A stretch of DNA of 33,338 bases from Catenovulum agarivorans YM01 (lineage in GTDB: Bacteria; Pseudomonadota; Gammaproteobacteria; Enterobacterales; Alteromonadaceae), in assembly GCF_000281085.1 (NCBI RefSeq), contig NZ_JH767543.1:1-33338 (forward strand). Reading direction: 5' to 3'. The notes beneath the pieces are model-generated. The model worked only from the letters and a program-made list of their open reading frames with translations. It was not told the origin of the DNA and did no database searches. This document shows, piece by piece, positions 30,400 to 33,338 of this stretch (position 1 is the stretch's first letter; each line of letters starts with the position of its first letter). Both the position numbers and the translations under genes were made by a program.

Positions 30400-31851
30400 A
30401 TGATCAAGTTTATTGTTAAAATGCACCCTGAAATTTCGATTAAAAGTCGTTCGGTGCGCCAACGTTTTACCAAAATATTAGAAAGCAATATCAAAAATGT
30501 TTTGCGTAAAGTGGATGAAAAGGCTTGGGTTCAACGCCAATGGGACTGTGTAGAAGTTAGAGGTAGCGACGATAAACGCGATATTATAATCGAGCGTATG
30601 CAGTGTATACCTGGGGTAACCAACTTCTCAGAAGTTAAACAATACCCATTTGTTTCATTTGATGATACTTGTGCGATAGTTTTACCGCATGCCCAGCATC
30701 TTATCGAAAACAAAAGTTTTTGTGTCAGGGTAAAACGCCGTGGTAGTCACGATTTTAAATCTAAAGATTTAGAGCAATACGTTGGCGGCTTTTTAAACCA
30801 AACAGTTGCATCTGCAAAAGTTAAACTCAAAGATCCAGACGTAACTGTCATGTTAGAAGTGGCTAATGACCAGTTATTTGTCATGGGTGAAAAATACAAA
30901 GGATTAGGCGGTTTTCCAATTGCAACTCAAGATGAAATTTTAAGTTTAATTTCAGGTGGATTTGATTCAGGCGTCGCAACCTACGAAACCATGCGCCGTG
31001 GGATTAAAACCCATTTTATCTTCTTCAATTTAGGTGGTGCGGCACACGAAATAGGTGTTAAACAAGTATCCTATTTCTTGTGGGCTAAGTATGGCATTTC
31101 ACACAGAGTTAAGTTTGTTTCGGTTGATTTCCAACCTGTTGTCGCCGAAATATTAGAAAATATCGATAACGGTTTAATGGGCGTTGTGTTAAAGCGTATG
31201 ATGTTGCGTGCAGCCAGTTTAGCGGCAAAACGTATGGGCATAAAAGCGTTGGTAACAGGTGAAGCTTTAGGGCAAGTATCTAGCCAAACCCTAGCCAATT
31301 TAGCTGTTATAGATAAAGTAACAGATACACTTGTGGTGCGCCCATTAGTCACTATGGATAAGCAAGATATTATCGATTTAGCCCGTAAAATTGGCACTGA
31401 AGATTTTGCCAAAACCATGCCAGAATATTGTGGTGTGATTTCTCAGCGTCCAAATATCGCAGCGCCAGAAGATAAAGTTATTGCAGCAGAAAGTAACTTC
31501 CATATGCCTTTGATTGAGCAAGTAGTAGACAATGCTAAATTGTATGATATCAAAGAGCTTAGAACGGAATCAGAGCAAAGCGTAACCGAGGTTGATAGTG
31601 TTAGTGAAATTCAAGCCAATCAAGTTGTTATTGATATTCGTTCAGTAGAAGAAGAAGAGTTGGAGCCGCTAGAGTTAGCGGATGATGTTGAAGTTATTCA
31701 TATTCCATTCTTTAAATTAGCAACTCAATACGAAAACTTAGACCAATCAAAAGAATACTTGCTCTATTGTAAAAAAGGCGTAATGAGCCGTTTACAAGCA
31801 TTGTATTTACAAGAGCAAGGCTACAAAAACGTTAAATTATTCCAACTTTAA
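30400..31851 (+). CDS. thiI: tRNA 4-thiouridine synthetase ThiI with rhodanese domain
   Basis: Makes s4U8 in tRNA and supplies sulfur for the thiamine thiazole ring. Domain order: N-terminal ferredoxin-like and THUMP region (about 1-165), PP-loop ATPase with SGGFDS at 185-190, Cys344 in PEYCGVISQRP, and a C-terminal rhodanese domain with the persulfide cysteine Cys457 in LLYCKKGVMSRLQALYLQEQ. The rhodanese extension is the gammaproteobacterial form required for both functions. 483 residues is normal. It converges with panE; only 2 bases separate the stop codons. Confidence 0.97.
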   Translation: MIKFIVKMHPEISIKSRSVRQRFTKILESNIKNVLRKVDEKAWVQRQWDCVEVRGSDDKRDIIIERMQCIPGVTNFSEVKQYPFVSFDDTCAIVLPHAQHLIENKSFCVRVKRRGSHDFKSKDLEQYVGGFLNQTVASAKVKLKDPDVTVMLEVANDQLFVMGEKYKGLGGFPIATQDEILSLISGGFDSGVATYETMRRGIKTHFIFFNLGGAAHEIGVKQVSYFLWAKYGISHRVKFVSVDFQPVVAEILENIDNGLMGVVLKRMMLRAASLAAKRMGIKALVTGEALGQVSSQTLANLAVIDKVTDTLVVRPLVTMDKQDIIDLARKIGTEDFAKTMPEYCGVISQRPNIAAPEDKVIAAESNFHMPLIEQVVDNAKLYDIKELRTESEQSVTEVDSVSEIQANQVVIDIRSVEEEELEPLELADDVEVIHIPFFKLATQYENLDQSKEYLLYCKKGVMSRLQALYLQEQGYKNVKLFQL

Positions 31852-31853
31852 TT

Positions 31854-32762
31854 TTATGAGTTTGAGGTCTCCAAGTGCTTTATCTGCTTATAGAGTGCTT
31901 GGTGTTTTGGCAAATCAACCGATAGTTCTGCTGCTGTTTGTAATAAAAAACCACTTATAAAATCAATCTCAGTTTTTCTATTATTCGCTATGTCTCTATT
32001 CATTGACGAATAGTTATCAGCCGTTTTATCAATCACCTCATATACAGTTTGTTTAATTTCAGCGTCGGATAGAGCAGGACAAACATGCGCTGATATTTGA
32101 TAAATCTCCGCTAATAATTCATGTATCTCCGCAGAAAATCTACTCTCGCGTAGTTGGCCATTTTTGACCTGATGTATTGCAGTTAGCGGATTTATCACGC
32201 AATTGATAAAGAGTTTTTGCCATAAAATCTCATTAATATTTGCCTGCCAACTCGCCTGTGACCAAACGCCGATAAGTTGATTAATTACTGCAAATCTTTC
32301 GTTGCATTCATTTATGTTCGCAAATGGATTTTCTATTTGCAGCTGGCCAATACCTGTCTGCACAACATCCAGCTTTTGTTGGCTGTAGGCTGCATAAGTT
32401 GTAGTGGCTAACAGTACATTAGCTTTTGGCAGTAACGCCTCTACTATTGCTTTTGTGCCCATGCCATTGTGCAGTAATACAATATTGGCATCTGCTGCAA
32501 TCATTTGTTGTTGGCGTAATTGGTTTATGGCTGTTTCAACTTGATAAGCTTTTACTGTGACAATAAGGTTTGTGACAGTTTGGCTTGCAGGGGAGAGTGG
32601 GATAGCAAATTTTTGCTTATTTATATCGGTAAAATACAACAGCTTGTTTGGCGATTGTGCAAAATTAGCTGGTTTCAGCAATACGTTGAAATCAATTTGA
32701 TTGATAAAACACTGCTGGGCTATAGTCGAGCCTATCGCGCCGCAACCCAAAATAGTAAGCAT
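31854..32762 (-). CDS. panE: 2-dehydropantoate 2-reductase (PanE/ApbA family)
   Basis: Predicted to reduce ketopantoate to pantoate with NADPH on the way to coenzyme A. The dinucleotide-binding motif GCGAIG begins at residue 6, which fixes the start at 32762. VTVKAYQVETAI and LLHNGMGTK match the N-terminal domain, and WQKLFINCVINPLTAI in the C-terminal domain carries the catalytic lysine region. At 302 residues it is the usual length. Its first 31 bases overlap the end of the VanZ-like gene upstream. Some family members use other 2-oxo acids, so the substrate is assigned by family. Confidence 0.88.
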   Translation of the reverse strand: MLTILGCGAIGSTIAQQCFINQIDFNVLLKPANFAQSPNKLLYFTDINKQKFAIPLSPASQTVTNLIVTVKAYQVETAINQLRQQQMIAADANIVLLHNGMGTKAIVEALLPKANVLLATTTYAAYSQQKLDVVQTGIGQLQIENPFANINECNERFAVINQLIGVWSQASWQANINEILWQKLFINCVINPLTAIHQVKNGQLRESRFSAEIHELLAEIYQISAHVCPALSDAEIKQTVYEVIDKTADNYSSMNRDIANNRKTEIDFISGFLLQTAAELSVDLPKHQALYKQIKHLETSNS

Positions 32763-33145
32763 GCTAACCTTGTTTTAAACAATAAAAATAAGCTTGTAAG
32801 CGTACCCAGCATATCGGCTAACCAATCAGCCATACTCGCTTCACGGTCAAAAAAACTGCCTTGCAAACATTCAATAGATGCCCCATAAATGGCAAAAAAC
32901 ACTATCACCATAGTTAGATTAAATTTTAGGTGGGTTTTAGTTTTGTCAGTTAGTTGACGACTATAACTAAAGCAGCCAAGTGTAGTTAAAGCACCAAAAA
33001 CAACAAAATGGGCAAATTTATCAAAGTGCGGGAACAGGCCTTCGCTGCTTGGATCTATTGGTGCAAAAAATAAGTAAGTCGCATATAAAAAAGTACAGAC
33101 TGTGATAGTGCGAATTACATAAGTCTGTCTTATAAAATCTAACAT
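32732..33145 (-). CDS. VanZ-like family membrane protein
   Basis: A 137-residue protein with about four hydrophobic helices (near 10-28, 44-60, 78-96 and 112-133). It carries the VanZ-family pattern DKFAHFVVFGAL, GASIECLQG and REASMADWLADMLG. VanZ itself raises teicoplanin tolerance, but most small chromosomal members have no known function, so none is assigned here. It overlaps panE by 31 bases in another frame and probably forms an operon with it. The ribosome binding site is weak. Confidence 0.85.
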   Translation of the reverse strand: MLDFIRQTYVIRTITVCTFLYATYLFFAPIDPSSEGLFPHFDKFAHFVVFGALTTLGCFSYSRQLTDKTKTHLKFNLTMVIVFFAIYGASIECLQGSFFDREASMADWLADMLGTLTSLFLLFKTRLACLLFWVAAR

Positions 33146-33163
33146 TTAAATGATTACTACTGC

Positions 33164-33194
33164 AAAATCGAGAGCGCGTATAATACTCGATTTT
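33164..33194. promoter_or_regulatory. inverted repeat with embedded -10 hexamers before the VanZ-like gene
   Basis: AAAATCGAG (33164-33172) and CTCGATTTT (33186-33194) are exact inverted repeats. The 13-base centre contains GTATAATA, which gives TATAAT on the plus strand and TATTAT on the minus strand, 35-40 bases before the VanZ-like start. It may be a promoter with an operator. Confidence 0.35.
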
Positions 33195-33283
33195 TCAGTA
33201 ATTTCGAAGCTAGATTTTTTTCACTATTAATGTGCAAATTATGCTGATATAAAATACATTTTTCGCTACAATGCCCGGATAAT

Positions 33284-33338
33284 TATACCCAAGCTACTTG
33301 AAGATGCGAGATTTCAGCAAGAGATAAAAAGCATTTAG
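33284..33338. repeat. interspersed repeat with TATACCC-like ends, copy 3 (cut by window edge)
   Basis: TATACCCAAGCTACTTGAAG opens this copy, followed by ATGCGAGATTTC. It is the cleanest of the three copies (others at 4018 and 8698). Its right end is beyond the window. Confidence 0.6.

Overview
The window looks like ordinary chromosome of a marine, polarly flagellated gammaproteobacterium of the Alteromonadales type. The DNA is A+T-rich by eye. The gene set fits: monomeric NADP isocitrate dehydrogenase, Na+-pumping NADH:quinone reductase (NQR), sodium-type flagellar stator PomAB, FabV enoyl reductase, a secreted family GH28 pectinase, and the conserved gammaproteobacterial order nudJ-mnmA-hflD-purB. 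A Catenovulum-like genus is a guess. I saw no rRNA, tRNA, CRISPR array, transposase, integrase or phage gene.

Layout. 1-1469: 3' part of a large HEAT-repeat protein, probably the tail of a defence-type NTPase, with no good start and a possible frameshift near base 44. 1596-3904 (minus): icd and a shared terminator. 4140-8472 (plus): rluE, nudJ, mnmA, hflD, purB, closed by a strong terminator. 8633-10423: a lone exported GH28 polygalacturonase with its own promoter and an operator-like palindrome. 10496-12706: rlmG (minus), diverging from an AlkB-like dioxygenase and bolA. 12770-17004: a complete TRAP transporter (Q, M, P; the P subunit resembles 2-oxo-acid binders) followed by fabV and a terminator. 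17108-24400: nqrABCDEF-apbE-nqrM, holding the enzyme together with its flavinylation and iron-site maturation factors. 24401-24895: gene-free, with a roughly 190-bp MITE-like palindromic repeat. 24896-28376 (minus): xseB-ispA-dxs-marR. 28523-30283: pomAB behind a sigma-28 type promoter. 30400-31851: thiI. 31854-33145 (minus): a VanZ-like gene overlapping panE. The right edge carries another copy of a short interspersed repeat also present at 4018 and 8698.

Much of the window concerns sodium energetics: NQR exports Na+, PomAB uses the Na+ gradient for swimming, and TRAP importers use it for solute uptake. The rest is housekeeping: tRNA and rRNA modification (mnmA, thiI, rluE, rlmG), purine synthesis, isoprenoid precursors and the TCA cycle. 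I found no clear novel multi-gene system. The points most worth a second look are the left-edge HEAT-repeat fragment, the GH28 operator, the palindromes around the nqr promoter, and the two repeat families.
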